NCBI GenBank assembly: GCA_014529385.2
Contig: CM043964.1
Coordinates: 137,148,529-137,212,528 of the forward strand
Length of the DNA stretch: 64,000 bases
Source of the DNA: Adiantum capillus-veneris
Lineage: Eukaryota > Streptophyta > Polypodiopsida > Polypodiales > Pteridaceae
Direction of reading: 5' to 3'
Position 1 is the stretch's first letter, and each line of letters opens with the position of its first letter. Of the stretch, positions 47,234 through 58,139 are shown in pieces. A model generated the notes under the pieces. That model saw only the letters and a list, made by a program, of their open reading frames with translations. It did no database searches and was not told where the DNA came from. The translations under genes and the position numbers were made by a program.

Positions 47234-49110
47234 TGGAACTAGGGTTGCAGGAAAACACACACAGCTTGGAGAAGACGAAGGAAGCTCAAGGCACACAACA
47301 GAGAGTGTATTAATTTGTCATAATAATCAATATCTAATTCTCCTAAATGATTTTCTCATGTTAAACTGATCATTTAATATGGGCAAGTGCCAGGGGAGAA
47401 AAAGCTAGAATATTGGTTAAGTTAGCAGACCGGCCACACTAGGGATACAAAGGAGGAAAAATAGGGATCCAAAGGGGGGGGTCATTTGCAAAAGAGCTAT
47501 TTACAACAATGGGCTTAAAAGACCCTAAGGTTCAGCCCATTAAGACTTCCAAAATGCTAAGGTTCCAAAATTCAAAGGTTGTGTCCAAAGGTCAACATTA
47601 GGGAAAATTGGATGCTTTATGTGTGTCCCAAAAGTCTTTGTCAATCCCTACATAGGAGGGGGTGAGCCCAAGAAGTAGGGGATGAGAGAGAAACTCACAC
47701 ACACACACAAGCTCCCTTTGTACACAAGGGGAAAGAGGGACACATGTCAGCTCCCTAGCCCAGATGCCCACAAGGTGTACTCAAATCCTATTGGATGGCC
47801 TTGGACGTGGACCAATGAGAATTAGGCTAGAGTAAATCTAGTTTAATTAATTTAAAAACACTTAATAAAAGAATCAATGGGAATTAAGCTCTCTAGAAGA
47901 CTATTGGACAGTCTCCCAAGGGGACCAATGAGCATTCAGCAGCCCAATGGCTTGCCTGATTCCTATTGGCCAGCAGGCAAAGGGGTCCAATAAGAGTTTG
48001 ATTGCATTTATTAAATACCTAAAGCTCTCACAAAAGGGGAAAGGGAGACACATGTCAGAAGGCTATTACTTATATTGCTTAATTACCATTGGCTAGCTTT
48101 GGGGAGGTCCAATGAGGCTGTGGCATGATCAAATAGCAAGAGGGGTCGACCAAGAGAGAGAGGGGGCTGATTTTTCAAAGGCATTATTGACTCTCACACA
48201 CACACAACTCATGTGTGGAGTAAGAAGACTCTCTCTCTCTTCTCAAGCTTGAATGGAAAGCTTATCACCTACTCCAAGCTTGTGAGAAGGGAGGCCTACA
48301 CCAACAACTCTTGGCTTTGTGATGCAAATCCAACCAAGAGCCAAGTTTCAATGCATGCTCATCTCCTCTACCATGCCAATTACTAAGCTAAGCTATGCTA
48401 ATATGAGTGATTATGTGAGGATATGTACATCTTTCTCGTAAGAATACTCCTTCTTCCTCTCAATCTACTCTCATACCCCGATAGCTCTCACCATCTTCGA
48501 AGGTATGTGAGGTCTTGGGTCTGAGACCGTGAGGGAATTGATGTTGTGTTTGATAAGTGTTTTGCTTAGTTCATGAAGTTTCCATCTTCATTGCACTAGC
48601 TAGTCTTGAAGGAACACAAAGAATTGTATTGTACAATGTCTCTCTTGATAGGAGAAACCATAATACAAAGCCTTTTGGAGGGGGGACCGGCTCCATGTAA
48701 ATCCGGTCCTCAACTATTGTCAATAGCTTAATTTCTCTCTCTTTTGAAAGTATTGTTCATGCTATCTAACTAGGTGTTATGCTTTTTTTTTCTCTCTCCA
48801 CCCAAGCACTCTTGTTATTCTCATTAGGAATCTATCCCTAATGAAATGCTCACTATGTTCATGCTAATTTCCGCTACACACAAGTTACTAGGCCATTAAA
48901 TGTTACATTAATTAGTTTTCAATGGAAAGATAAGACAACCCTAGAGTGATGGGCGTATATACAATGCAAGGGGGAAAATTCTCCTAGTGAGGGAAAAAAT
49001 GCAATGGAGGTCCGAAGTGTGTTCACACACATCACTACCACATGTATATGGTAACACTCTTCAAGCCTCTTCATACAATGATTTTCTCTCACAATTTTCA
49101 TGCATGATTT
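47234..49110 (-). repeat. 5' LTR of copia G2, split by a solo LTR
   Basis: 47234-47310 (plus TGGAACTAGGG) is the end of a copia LTR. It breaks at the solo LTR and seems to resume at 48909, where the minus strand has a TATATA motif near 48957. The outer end near 49110 is only a guess, because no second copy is available. Confidence 0.45.
47316..48907 (+). repeat. Solo LTR of gypsy family B
   Basis: TGTCATAATAATC to AAATGTTACA, 1,592 bp, matching the 3' LTR of B (49608-51117) in the opposite orientation. TAATT precedes it (47311-47315) and recurs after one extra T (48909-48913), the expected 5-bp duplication with a one-base offset. No PBS or PPT adjoins it, so it is a solo LTR left by recombination. 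It carries the perfect hairpin GGACCGG (48684-48690) / CCGGTCC (48703-48709). Confidence 0.85.
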
Positions 49111-49144
49111 GCCTCCTAGAATACCACCATAAAATTAATATTTT

Positions 49145-49607
49145 TTTGACTAGTGAACCACCTTGTCGAGCGAGCAACTATCATGTAAACCCAACCACAC
49201 ACAGGGATATACAAAACCAAATCATAGATTTACTTGACCGGGGACTTATTACACCTAATAGTTCACCTTACGGAGCTCCAATACTTCTTGTTAAGAAAAA
49301 AAATGGAACCTTTCGTATGTGTATTGACTACAGGGCTCTAAACAAGATCACCATTAAGAATATGTTTCCTATTTCCAGAGTGGATGATCTACTAGACAAA
49401 TTGACAGAGGCAAATATTTTCAGCAAAATTGACATTAAACTAGGGTACCACCAAGTCAAAATGTTTGAAGATATTGTTTACAAAACTGCATTCAAAACAC
49501 GAATGGGGCAGTATGAATTTCTCGTCATGCCATTTGGTCTGACAAATGCACCAGCTACTTTCACTCGTATGATGAACCAAATTTTCTTTAATCATCAAAA
49601 CTTTGTC
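49145..49607 (+). pseudogene. Gypsy RT fragment E
   Basis: Reverse transcriptase N-terminal half: [73 protein letters not shown]. It is chromovirus-like. The frame is open up to 49607, where the 3' LTR of element B begins. The catalytic DD lies beyond the break and is not found elsewhere in the window. Confidence 0.9.
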
Positions 49608-51117
49608 TGTAACATTTAATGGCCTAGTAACTTGTGTGTAGCGGAAAATAGCATAAACATAGTGAGAATTTCATTAGAAAAATTTCCTAATGAGCATAAC
49701 AAGAGTGCTTGGATGGAGAGAGCAACAAAAATCATAACACCTAGTTAGATAGGCATGAACAATACTTCAAAAGGAGAGAAATTAAGCTATTGATAACAAT
49801 TGAGGACCGGATTTACATGGAGCCGGTCCCCCCTCTAAAAGGCTTTGTATTATAGGTTTTCCATCAAGGGAGACATTTTACAATAAAATACTCTGTGTTC
49901 CTTCAATAACTTGCTGGTGCAATGAAGATGGAAGCTTCAAGCACCATGCACACACTTATCCCTCCTGGTCTCAGACCCAAGACCTCACACACCTTCGAAG
50001 ATGGTGAGAGCTAGCGGGGTATGAGAGTAGATTGAGAGGAAGAAGGAGTATTCTTACGAGAAAGAAGTATATCTCCTCACATAATTACTCATAAAATCTT
50101 AGCATAGCTCAGTAATTAGCATGGTAACGGAGATGAGCATGCATTGAAGCTTGGCTCTTGGTTGGATTTGCATCACAAACCCAAGAGTTGTTGGTGTAGG
50201 CCTCCCTTCTCACAAGCTTGGAGTAGATGATGAGCTTTCCATTAAAGCTTGAGAAGGAGAGAGAGACTTCTTTGCTTAACACATGAGATTGTGTGAGTGT
50301 GTGTGTGATAATGCCTTGACAAAATAGGCCCCCTCTCCCTCTTGGTCTACCCCTCTTGCATTTTACGCATGCTGGCACCCCATTGGACCCTGCAAAGCTT
50401 AGCCAATGATAATTAAGAAGCATAAGTGATAGCCTTGTGACATGTGTCCCCCTTTCCCCTTTTGTGAGTGCTTTAGATATTTAATTAATGCAATTAAACT
50501 CTCATTGGACCCCTTGGCCAATAGTCTTCTAGAGAGCTTAATTTCTATTGGTTCTTTTATCAAGTGTTTTAAAATAAATTAAACTAAATGTACTCTAGCC
50601 TAATTCTCATTGGTCCACCTCTATGGCCATCCAATAGGAATTGAATGCATCTTGGGGGCAACTGGCCCAGGAAGTTGACAAGTGTCCATTATGCCCTTTG
50701 TGTAAAGGGAAGCCTTTCTGTGTGTGTGTATTCTCTCACCTCACTCTCTCACTTCCCCTAACTTTAGGGCTCACCCCCTCCTCTTTAGGAGTCTTTGAAG
50801 ACTTTGTGTACACTACCAAGCATCCAATTTGCCTAAGCAATGACCATTGGACTTAACCTTTGAATTTTGGAACCTTAGCATTTTGGACGTCTTAATGGGT
50901 TGAACCTTAGGTCTTTGAAGCCCATTGCTTGCACATTGCTCTTCTGCAAATGGTCACCCTTTGGATCCCTATTTTCCCTCCTTTGAATCCCTATTGTGAC
51001 CAGTCTGCTAGCCTTACCAATAATCTAGCCTTTTCTCCCCTGGTACTTCCCCATATTAAATGATCAGTTTAACATGAGAAAATCATTTAGGAGAATTAGA
51101 TATTAGTTATTATGACA
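49608..51117 (-). repeat. 3' LTR of element B
   Basis: TGTAACATTT to TATGACA on the plus strand, 1,510 bp. Its first ~460 bp match the truncated 5' LTR at 61822-62283. It holds the hairpin GGACCGG (49804-49810) / CCGGTCC (49823-49829). The PPT on its right shows that it is a true 3' LTR. It lies inside RT fragment E. Confidence 0.9.
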
Positions 51118-51132
51118 TTACCTCTCTCTTTA
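51118..51132 (-). promoter_or_regulatory. Polypurine tract of element B
   Basis: Minus strand TAAAGAGAGAGGTAA directly before the 3' LTR. Confidence 0.75.
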
Positions 51133-51485
51133 AATCATAGTTGTCCTCACTATGGGGTAGAGAAGATAAAGCCTATTCATTAGTCCTTTTTCTAGCGGGT
51201 AGAGGATCCCTATCTTACCCTACGACATCGTTCCAGAATGGATGACTAATCCATTTGGCGCTTGAGAGCCTAAGCTACCACAAGCATGTCTGTGCATTAG
51301 TCCTATCAATCTTCCATAATAGAGTGACAAACTCTACTTAGTGTTTGGAAGACGTCGTCTCCACAAACTTGATCCTAGGCATGCATACTTCCTAACATTT
51401 GTGCACAATAAAGAAAAAGAGAGTCTTATAAGACAAAAACTTTGTTCATTTTAAACATTTGTACATTTGCTTACTTTAGGGAAGC
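51133..51485 (-). other. Untranslated 3' region of element B
   Basis: Between the chromodomain and the PPT. No ORF or structure recognised. Confidence 0.5.
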
Positions 51486-52500
51486 ATTGTAAGCATTGAC
51501 AAGGTTTAGGTTATCCTTTAATTGTATGCCTTGCATCCATCTAGCATCTTCAAAAGGATAGTTTTTAAACTTAATAAGATACCATCGGCTAATCTTACCC
51601 CCTCTTAATACCTTGTCTTCATGTCAGAGAATGGACTCGGGTTGTAGCACCTCTTCTTGGTCCTCGATCTCCGGTGGGTCTTCAGTAGTCGGTTCTTGAG
51701 GTGGCTCTCCTTTGTAAGGCTTTAGTAGGCTCACATGAAAAGCATTGTGTATGAGCCAATGACTGGGAAACTTGAGTTGATAGGCCATCTCATTGATTGG
51801 TCTAAGGATCTGGAAGGGACCATTGTACCTTTTTGCTAACTTAGCATAGTACTTTTGGTGTCCTGTAGGATTCTTGCCCGTCGTGTGCCTTAATCGAGCC
51901 TTGGGAAATTTAAGCAAGACCCAATCATTTTCTTTAAAGGCTTGGGCTCTTCTGTGCTTATCAGCAGCAGCCTTTTGCCTTTGCTGTGAGATAGAGATAA
52001 CATCCTTAATCTTTTGGAAAGATTCTTGTAGGTCTCGACTATACTCATCTATAATGAAGATCTTTCCGTGTACTTTAAGTAGCAGGGACTTTTGGATCTT
52101 CCCTCAATTACCTCGAAAGGTGCCTTTTTCGTGTAGGTATGTACAGTACTATTGTAGGCATACTCCACTAATGGTAAGTACTTCTCCCATTGGGACCTTT
52201 GATCTACTTCCATCACGTAGGCTTTTAGTAGATCAAGGATTGTTAAGTTAGCTATTTCACTTTGGCCATCCGTTTGCGGGTGATAGGCCGAAGAGAAGTT
52301 TAGCCTTGTGCCTAAATTCTCAAAGAGATAGAAACATACTCTTGTATGTTTGCTTTCATGGCAGGCCACTAGAAATATCTTTCAATCCCTTTTAGGGTAG
52401 ACTGAATCCCTCTATGCCCCGCATGAGGAGGAGCATGTGATTCATACATTACTTTCTCGCGTAGTGAGATAGTAATGCATAGTCTATTTCCATAGAGAAG
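51486..52500 (-). pseudogene. Integrase and chromodomain of element B
   Basis: The HHCC start (HAPPHAGHRGIQSTLKGIERYF region, ending near 52369) runs to a point where about 150 residues of core are missing. The frame then resumes at LFENLGTRLNFSSAYHPQTD, so both catalytic Asp residues are lost and only the Glu region (GQSE) remains. The GPY-like C-terminal domain follows ([34 protein letters not shown]), then a chromodomain at 51520-51650 (ISRWYLIKFKNYPFEDARW) after a stop at 51624. A chromodomain would direct insertion into heterochromatin. Confidence 0.88.
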
Positions 52501-53442
52501 ATAACCATCTTGTAAGGTAAATGGGTCCTCTTTCTTCCCTAGTGCAAGGGCTGAAATCACATCTCTAAAATCGAGATCAATAGCGTACTCATCTATCATA
52601 AAAGATAGATCATTGTGAGTTGCTATGGAAACTGCATTCACTCTCGACCGTCTTGAGAGTGAATTGGCTACTTGATTATGCTTGCCAGCAATGTGAGCAA
52701 TATGAAAATGAAATTGCAAAAGGAAATTTGCCCACCTCATTTGTTTGTTGGAGAGCTTGGTCTGCGTCATGAAGTACTTAAGGCTTGGTGATCCGTCCAC
52801 AGAATGAAAGGAGTCCCCAGTAAATAGTGCTTCCACGAGTCTAAGGCATGTAGAATAGTGAGGATTTTCTTTTCATATATGCCTAGAGCTTGCTCAACAG
52901 GGTTGAGCCTTCGACTTTCATAGGCTATGGCATGCCCTTCTTGGAGCAAAACAGGTCCAAGGCAATCACCACAAGTGTCACATTGGACCTCAAATGGCTT
53001 AGAGAGATCCGACAGTGTAAGCACAGGTTGAGAGATAAGCTTTTCGAAAGCATTGTTCTCCTTGGTAGACCATGTATACCTAAAGTTTTTCTTTCTTAGG
53101 TCATGTAATGGTCTCGCGATTTGTGAGAACTTTTCTATGAAGCATCTATAGTATGCACACATACCTATAAAGCTTCTTAGTTCATGAAGATTCCTTGGAT
53201 TAGGCCATCCTTTTATCACCTCTAGCTTTGATGGATCCATTTGGATGCCAACTTGAGAGATAATGTGACCAAAATACTGAATCTCTTGTAAGAAAAACTC
53301 ACTTTTCTTTTGATTAATATAAAGTTTATTCTCTCGTAAGACTTGAAATATTACCTGGAGGTGTTGCTTGTGTTTGTCTAGTGAATTAGAGTAGATGATG
53401 ATATCATCAAAGAACACTCCAGTAAAGGTTCGGTGAACACCC
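52501..53442 (-). pseudogene. RT C-terminal part and RNase H of element B
   Basis: Begins with the catalytic FFDDIIIYSNSLDKHKQHL, then FGHIISQVGIQMDPSKLEVI and RSFIGMCAYYRCFIEKFS. RNase H follows with FEVQCDTCGDCLGPVLLQEG, where D-A-S is altered, and FILWTDHQAL. A frameshift near 52800 leads to QMRWANFLLQFHFHIAHIAG and the Asp-containing HNQVANSLSRR (D changed to N). The upstream half of RT is at 57091-57380, across copia F. Confidence 0.88.
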
Positions 53443-53451
53443 AATCCCTGA

Positions 53452-53463
53452 GCTCTGATACCA
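53452..53463 (-). promoter_or_regulatory. Extra PBS copy outside the 3' LTR of F
   Basis: TGGTATCAGAGC followed by TCAGGGATTGGG, the same as downstream of the 5' LTR (56885-56896 and beyond). It directly precedes the RT sequence of element B. Confidence 0.85.
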
Positions 53464-53465
53464 CT

Positions 53466-53649
53466 TGAAGTGCGCGAGCGAGAGCATGTGTGAGTGTGTG
53501 CAGCAATGGAGAAGAGAGGAGACCTTGTGTTTGCAGGGGCTAAAACTCACTCTCTACATGTGAGCCCCCTTATTCTATTATGTACATAATGAATAAGTAT
53601 AGTGGGCGGGCACCTGGCATAAGCGGCCACATGGGGCTTTACCCCAACA
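53466..53649 (-). repeat. 3' LTR of copia F
   Basis: On the minus strand TGTTGGGG to CTTCA, 184 bp, with GTGGGAGGT as PPT just upstream (53650-53658). Nearly identical to 56899-57090. Confidence 0.9.
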
Positions 53650-53732
53650 ACCTCCCACGTGAAGGCCACTGTGGCTGTGAGAGAGAGAAAAAAACCGTAC
53701 AAAACCTGTGCAAGGCCATCACAAGTATGACC

Positions 53733-54390
53733 TCAGCCAACGCCTAGTGGCTCACTGAATCTATGTGCATCCAGTTCTAATCGTAGAGAAAGTATAGAGC
53801 GATCGACACCATACTCCTCACCAAAGTCGCACACATCCTGCAGGTATGTCACCATACGTTGCAAAGTGCCCCTATGCTCAAGGCCAACGTCAATCATTGC
53901 ACGACTAACTACTCCCACTGCAAATACACCTATTGCAAATGCAATCTCGGGTCTCGAGATGAGTATCTCGTACATAAGACTCTCGAATGCTGATGCAATC
54001 CTAGCAATATCTGCCAATCTGACCATCTCAGTCAAATCTGGCTCAAAACTCCGCTCATGGAAATCACCCTGACACCCGAACTCCGATCCCTACATCCTCG
54101 TGTCCATCACATGTCACCTGCGCACCAAGAGCATCTATCTGTCCTAAACCGTGTGTGGTAAGAGCAATGCCTAGCTCTAACTCACACACATTAGCCTCTG
54201 GCCTAAGCATATCCATGAATGATTGAATCACGGTTGAATCCTCAGCACTCAAGCCGTCCATATCCGTCATTGTATCCACGAATGACATGCCCTGCTGCAC
54301 AATTGGCTCAACATGCTCACACACGGGAGCATCATGCAACCTATCCACGAAGGAGACATGCCTCGTCTCTTTGAATGGCTGCGTACTCAC
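53733..54390 (-). pseudogene. Copia F linker and RT/RNase H scrap
   Basis: 54390-54064 is an acidic linker such as lies between integrase and RT (HVSFVDRLHDAP). 54035-53733 reads ASAFESLMYEILISRPEIAF with VGVVSRAMIDVGLEHRG, a diverged form of the copia motif ASAVGSLMYAM and RPDIAHAVGVVSR at the start of RNase H. Everything between is deleted. Confidence 0.7.
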
Positions 54391-54463
54391 GAAGACTGTG
54401 CCTCTCGTACGTGACGTACTCGCATCACATGAATCGTGCCAACACTAGCACCTCTAGCTATGA

Positions 54464-55369
54464 CTAGCTGTCCACGATGCAATCTGAAACTGTGCTCATC
54501 CAACAATACCTGGCATCTACTGTCTCATAAAAGTGACTCACAAAGATCAAGCTTTGCGTCAAACCTGGCACATGGCGTACATCTCGCAACATGTATGATG
54601 CACCACTCGACAACGATAGTCTGACATCTCCTGCACCAACTATGTCATGTACTGAACCATCAGCTAGACACACATGTCCAAGCATACCACTAGCATATGT
54701 GCTAAACCACTCGCGACTCGGCGTGACATGAAATCTAGCACTCACATCTAGTATCCAATGCGAAGGTAATGTGTCGTCAAAAACCGACATAAGAAAATCA
54801 AGAGCAAACATGGAAGCAAAGGCGACATCTCCGTCATGCGTAGCCACATACGCTACATCTGCTCCCACATCATCCAAAGTGATAGCATCCCTCTTGTGCT
54901 GTCTCCTGCGATGTCTCATCCGCCAAAAACAATGCCTACGTACATGCCCTATATGACCACAATGCCAACACACAACATCTCTATGTATGCAAGATCGTGC
55001 TTTGAATGTAGGCATCTCTCTAGACTCATTTGTGCCAAAAGCATTGCACAATCTTTGCCATAACTCTCTAGTTGTACATGCATCCAACCCAATGCAATAG
55101 ACAGACTCACCAAGGTGTAACATGATCGTCGAACGTGCAAGCTCATCCAAGTCCTCCCACTCATCGTCAGTCATAGACTTTGACCTAGCATCCATGCCCT
55201 GTAGTGGCAACACTTGGCCCAACTGAGTCAATGCATCATGCATACCTTCTTTCCAATGCTCAAAGTTTGAACCATCAAACTTTGTATGGAAAAGCACAAA
55301 CCCTGACAATGATGTACATGCCAAATCCATGGCGATAACCTGTGACAAGACCAAGCACAAATCGATCAA
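54464..55369 (-). pseudogene. Gag-protease ORF of copia F
   Basis: An uninterrupted ORF of 301 residues: Gag N-terminus (FDGSNFEHWKEGMHDAL), a shortened capsid ending TNESREMPTFKARS, zinc knuckle CWHCGHIGHVRRHC (CX2CX4HX4C), then the protease SHWILDVSARFHVTPSREWF, where DSG is changed to DVS. Because the ORF is open, a short Gag could still be made, but the protease cannot work. Confidence 0.85.
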
Positions 55370-55379
55370 CTAACAATAG

Positions 55380-56884
55380 CCAAAGCCTGGCTAACTCATA
55401 CACCAAGTACTGTCAAAATACAACATAAGCTGGCATAAGCTGGCATAAGCTGTCTAAGAGAAGTGTCAACAAATATGGCGATCAATGTAACAAACAAGTG
55501 AGCAAAACCGCTCAAATTATGCCAAAACATTCGCTCTAATCCAAGAGCACTATGTGGTAATCGATGATGCTATCATCAACAATCTCCCTCCTGAAGAGAT
55601 TACCACATGTATGTCAAATGACATAATCCGGTGAGCAAACACTCTCACAATGAGATTCCAAAACACTATGGCAAAGCAACCACTCAATGCCAAATGCAAT
55701 CAAAACATGATTGCAAACCATGCGCATAAACAAATAAACTCGCAAGAAAAATCCGGAAGAGTTTCGGCAGTATTTGGCTATCTAACCATAATAACCATAC
55801 ATGCCATAAGCATGCTCAAAACCATGAGCAAATCATGCGCAAAATCCGCACTCAAGTATACATGAGCTACCCCAAAGTCTCAACTCCTTAAACTTGGAAA
55901 ACAATCATGTAATCCGAAACACAAAGTGCATCAACCGCACTCTACAAGCGAGGCATATACTAGCATAAACTAGGATGCAAACCAACCAAAATATGGCACA
56001 AATTGATGCTCAAAATAGCTGAAAATCAGCCCACATATGCCTTGCAAGGCGAAGAATACCATCCGCCAAAAAGCGCACATCATGTGCATCCACATGGAAA
56101 TATAAACGAGCATCAAGCATGTACCAATTGTGTAGCAAATGAGCATCCAAATTAGTTGAAAATTCAACCCACAATCATGCTAAAAATGATTGCAAAACTC
56201 TCTGCAAATCTGTGCACCACACTTTCCAAAATCCACTCAATCGCATAAGTCAATGCACATAACCTGTGATGAAGCCACTCTCGAACTTGAGAGTCCACAA
56301 GAATGCATACATCCACGAAGTGTTCTCAACGTATGCGCATAAATGTGTTGAAAATATCTCAACCCACACTCTCTTCACTGAGAGAAAAACATCAATGCGC
56401 AAAACAAGAGAATGACAAAAGCTCAATCCGAGCTCTCCGAATGTAGCAAATCGCCACAATATGCATACATAATCTTCAACTTTCCGAATACCCTGTAGCC
56501 TGTCGACCCATATCTTCCAAACCGTTCAGAATTTGCAGAAACTTCCTTATGCAAAGTTGTAGACCACGCAAAAACGGTTGGGTGGACCAGGAATGGACCT
56601 GAAGTGTGCAGTTTTTATAGGTCAAAACAGATCTGTAAAAATCTGCAGCTGTGTACCCTAGACGTGCAGGCAGTTTGAGTGACATATCTCAAAATTGGTA
56701 AAGATTTTGAGAAAACTTTCTTCTGCAAAGTTGAAGAGGACAAAAAACCAGTCAAGTCTGCAAGCAATCGGCCTGAATGAAGACATTTTGGTAGGCCAAA
56801 ACAGATCTGCAAAAACGTGTTGTAGTTTTTGCTGCTTCTCTGCCTGCTTCCCCGTTGAGCTCCAATGGTGCTCCCAATCCCTGA
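55380..56884 (-). other. Long leader of copia F with repeats
   Basis: About 1.5 kb without genes between PBS and gag. Two diverged units of about 165 bp lie at 56500-56660 and 56670-56830 (shared: CAAAACAGATCTGTAAAAA, TATGCAAAGTTG, GAACCTGAAG-like words). The rest shows many CATGCGCA/AAAATG-type short repeats. Confidence 0.5.
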
Positions 56885-56896
56885 GCTCTGATACCA
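56885..56896 (-). promoter_or_regulatory. Primer binding site of copia F
   Basis: TGGTATCAGAGC, exact complement of the initiator-Met tRNA end, two bases after the 5' LTR. Confidence 0.92.
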
Positions 56897-56898
56897 GT

Positions 56899-57090
56899 TG
56901 AAGAGCATGAGTGAGAGTGTGTGTGAGTGTGTGCAGCAATGGAGAAGAGAGGAGAAGAGGAGACCTTGTGTTTGCAGGGGCTAAAATTCCCTCTCTACAT
57001 GTGAGCCCCCTTATTCTATTATGTACATAATGAATAAGTATAGTGGGCGGGCATCTGGCCTAGCCGGCCACATGGGGCTTTACCCCAACA
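56899..57090 (-). repeat. 5' LTR of copia F
   Basis: TGTTGGGGTAAAGCC to CTTCA, 192 bp, including a TGTACATAATAGAATAAGG motif. Confidence 0.9.
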
Positions 57091-57689
57091 GCTGGTACAT
57101 TGGTCAAGCCAAAAGGCATGACAATGTATTCGTAAAGACCAAATATAGTGTGAAATGCGGTCTTTACAATGTCTTGATCAACTATCCTTATTTGATGGTA
57201 GGCACTTTTTAGGTCAATCCTACTGAAGTAGGTCGACCCTTGTAGCTTATCAAATATGTCTTCTATCCGTGGAACGAAAAACCTATTTTTGATAACGATC
57301 CTATTTAGTACTCTATAGTCAACACACATACGATATGTGTCGTCTTTCTTTTGCACTAATAACACGGGTGAACAAATGGAGATGAGCTAGGCCTAACCAT
57401 GCCCTTCTCAACTAACTCATGCACTTGCCGCATAATCTCCTCTTGTTGAGCTTGAGAAACTCTATAAGGAGGTTTATTAGGAGGTGAACTTCCTGAAAGA
57501 AGTTCAATTGCATGGTCATCATTGCCTCGTTTAGGTGGTAGTTCACAAGGGATGTCGTCAATAAAAACATCTTGAAATCCCTTGAGAAAATTGGATAACT
57601 CTAATTCCTTGTGATTATGTATATTTTCTTTTGCTAAAGCATTAGATTCATCTTGAGAATCTTTAACAAAAATCGTATACCCGAAAATA
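57091..57689 (-). pseudogene. RT N-terminal part of element B
   Basis: A linker (57660-57380) with FQDVFIDDIPCELPPKRG and a frameshift near 57370 lead into the [50 protein letters not shown]. It ends exactly at copia F. About 20 codons of the normal RT are missing between here and 53442. Confidence 0.88.
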
Positions 57690-58134
57690 GAGCTCTATAT
57701 TGACTTGTTGAAAGCTTGCATATGTACAATGGGTATGGTGTTACCCAACTCCTTAGCATCTATGTACATATCTTTTTCCCTGAACCTAAAGTAGATTTTC
57801 CTTTCAGAGAATTTAACATTGACAACCATGCAATCAAACCATGGAGCCCCTAGGATTACATCCTCATGAGAGGAGAGATAAAGAAGTCCTCTTTGTTTGG
57901 ACATGGAGCCTCAATTTCCCAATTAAGGGAGTGACTGAAGCTTCTTGCCCCTTGAAAGCACCATCGGCGGGTAGGACATCTCCCATCTCATAGGCTTGGA
58001 TGCCCAGCTTGGTGGCCAACTCTGTGGATATGAAATTGTGAATAGAACCAGGGTCAAAGAGAATAAAAGCATCTTGTTCTCTTACCTTTCCCTAAGCATG
58101 GCATAGAGGAGATCCTTTGTGGTGAGCATCCTCT
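57690..58134 (-). pseudogene. Protease of element B
   Basis: AFILFDPGSIHNFISTELAT holds the active site as DPG in place of DSG or DTG, followed by EDVILGAPWFDCMVVNVKF, the ILG-x-PW element. It follows the gag zinc knuckle once the solo LTR is removed. Confidence 0.82.
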
Positions 58135-58139
58135 TCTTG

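Larger units (their letters stand above)
53452..57090 (-). mobile_element. Internally deleted Ty1/copia element F
   Basis: About 3.6 kb with short LTRs (53466-53649, 184 bp; 56899-57090, 192 bp), PBS, leader, gag-protease and scraps of RT/RNase H. Integrase and most of RT are absent. It splits the RT of element B between the PFGL and FFDD motifs. A second PBS copy (53452-53463) stands outside the left LTR. Confidence 0.88.

Noticed and set aside
49608-51117. Solo LTR
   Set aside because: A polypurine tract adjoins it on the internal side, coding sequence of B leads up to it, and no 5-bp duplication flanks it; it is B's 3' LTR.
53452-53463. tRNA gene fragment
   Set aside because: TGGTATCAGAGC is the complement of a tRNA end serving as PBS; no cloverleaf around it, nor any tRNA or rRNA gene elsewhere in the window.
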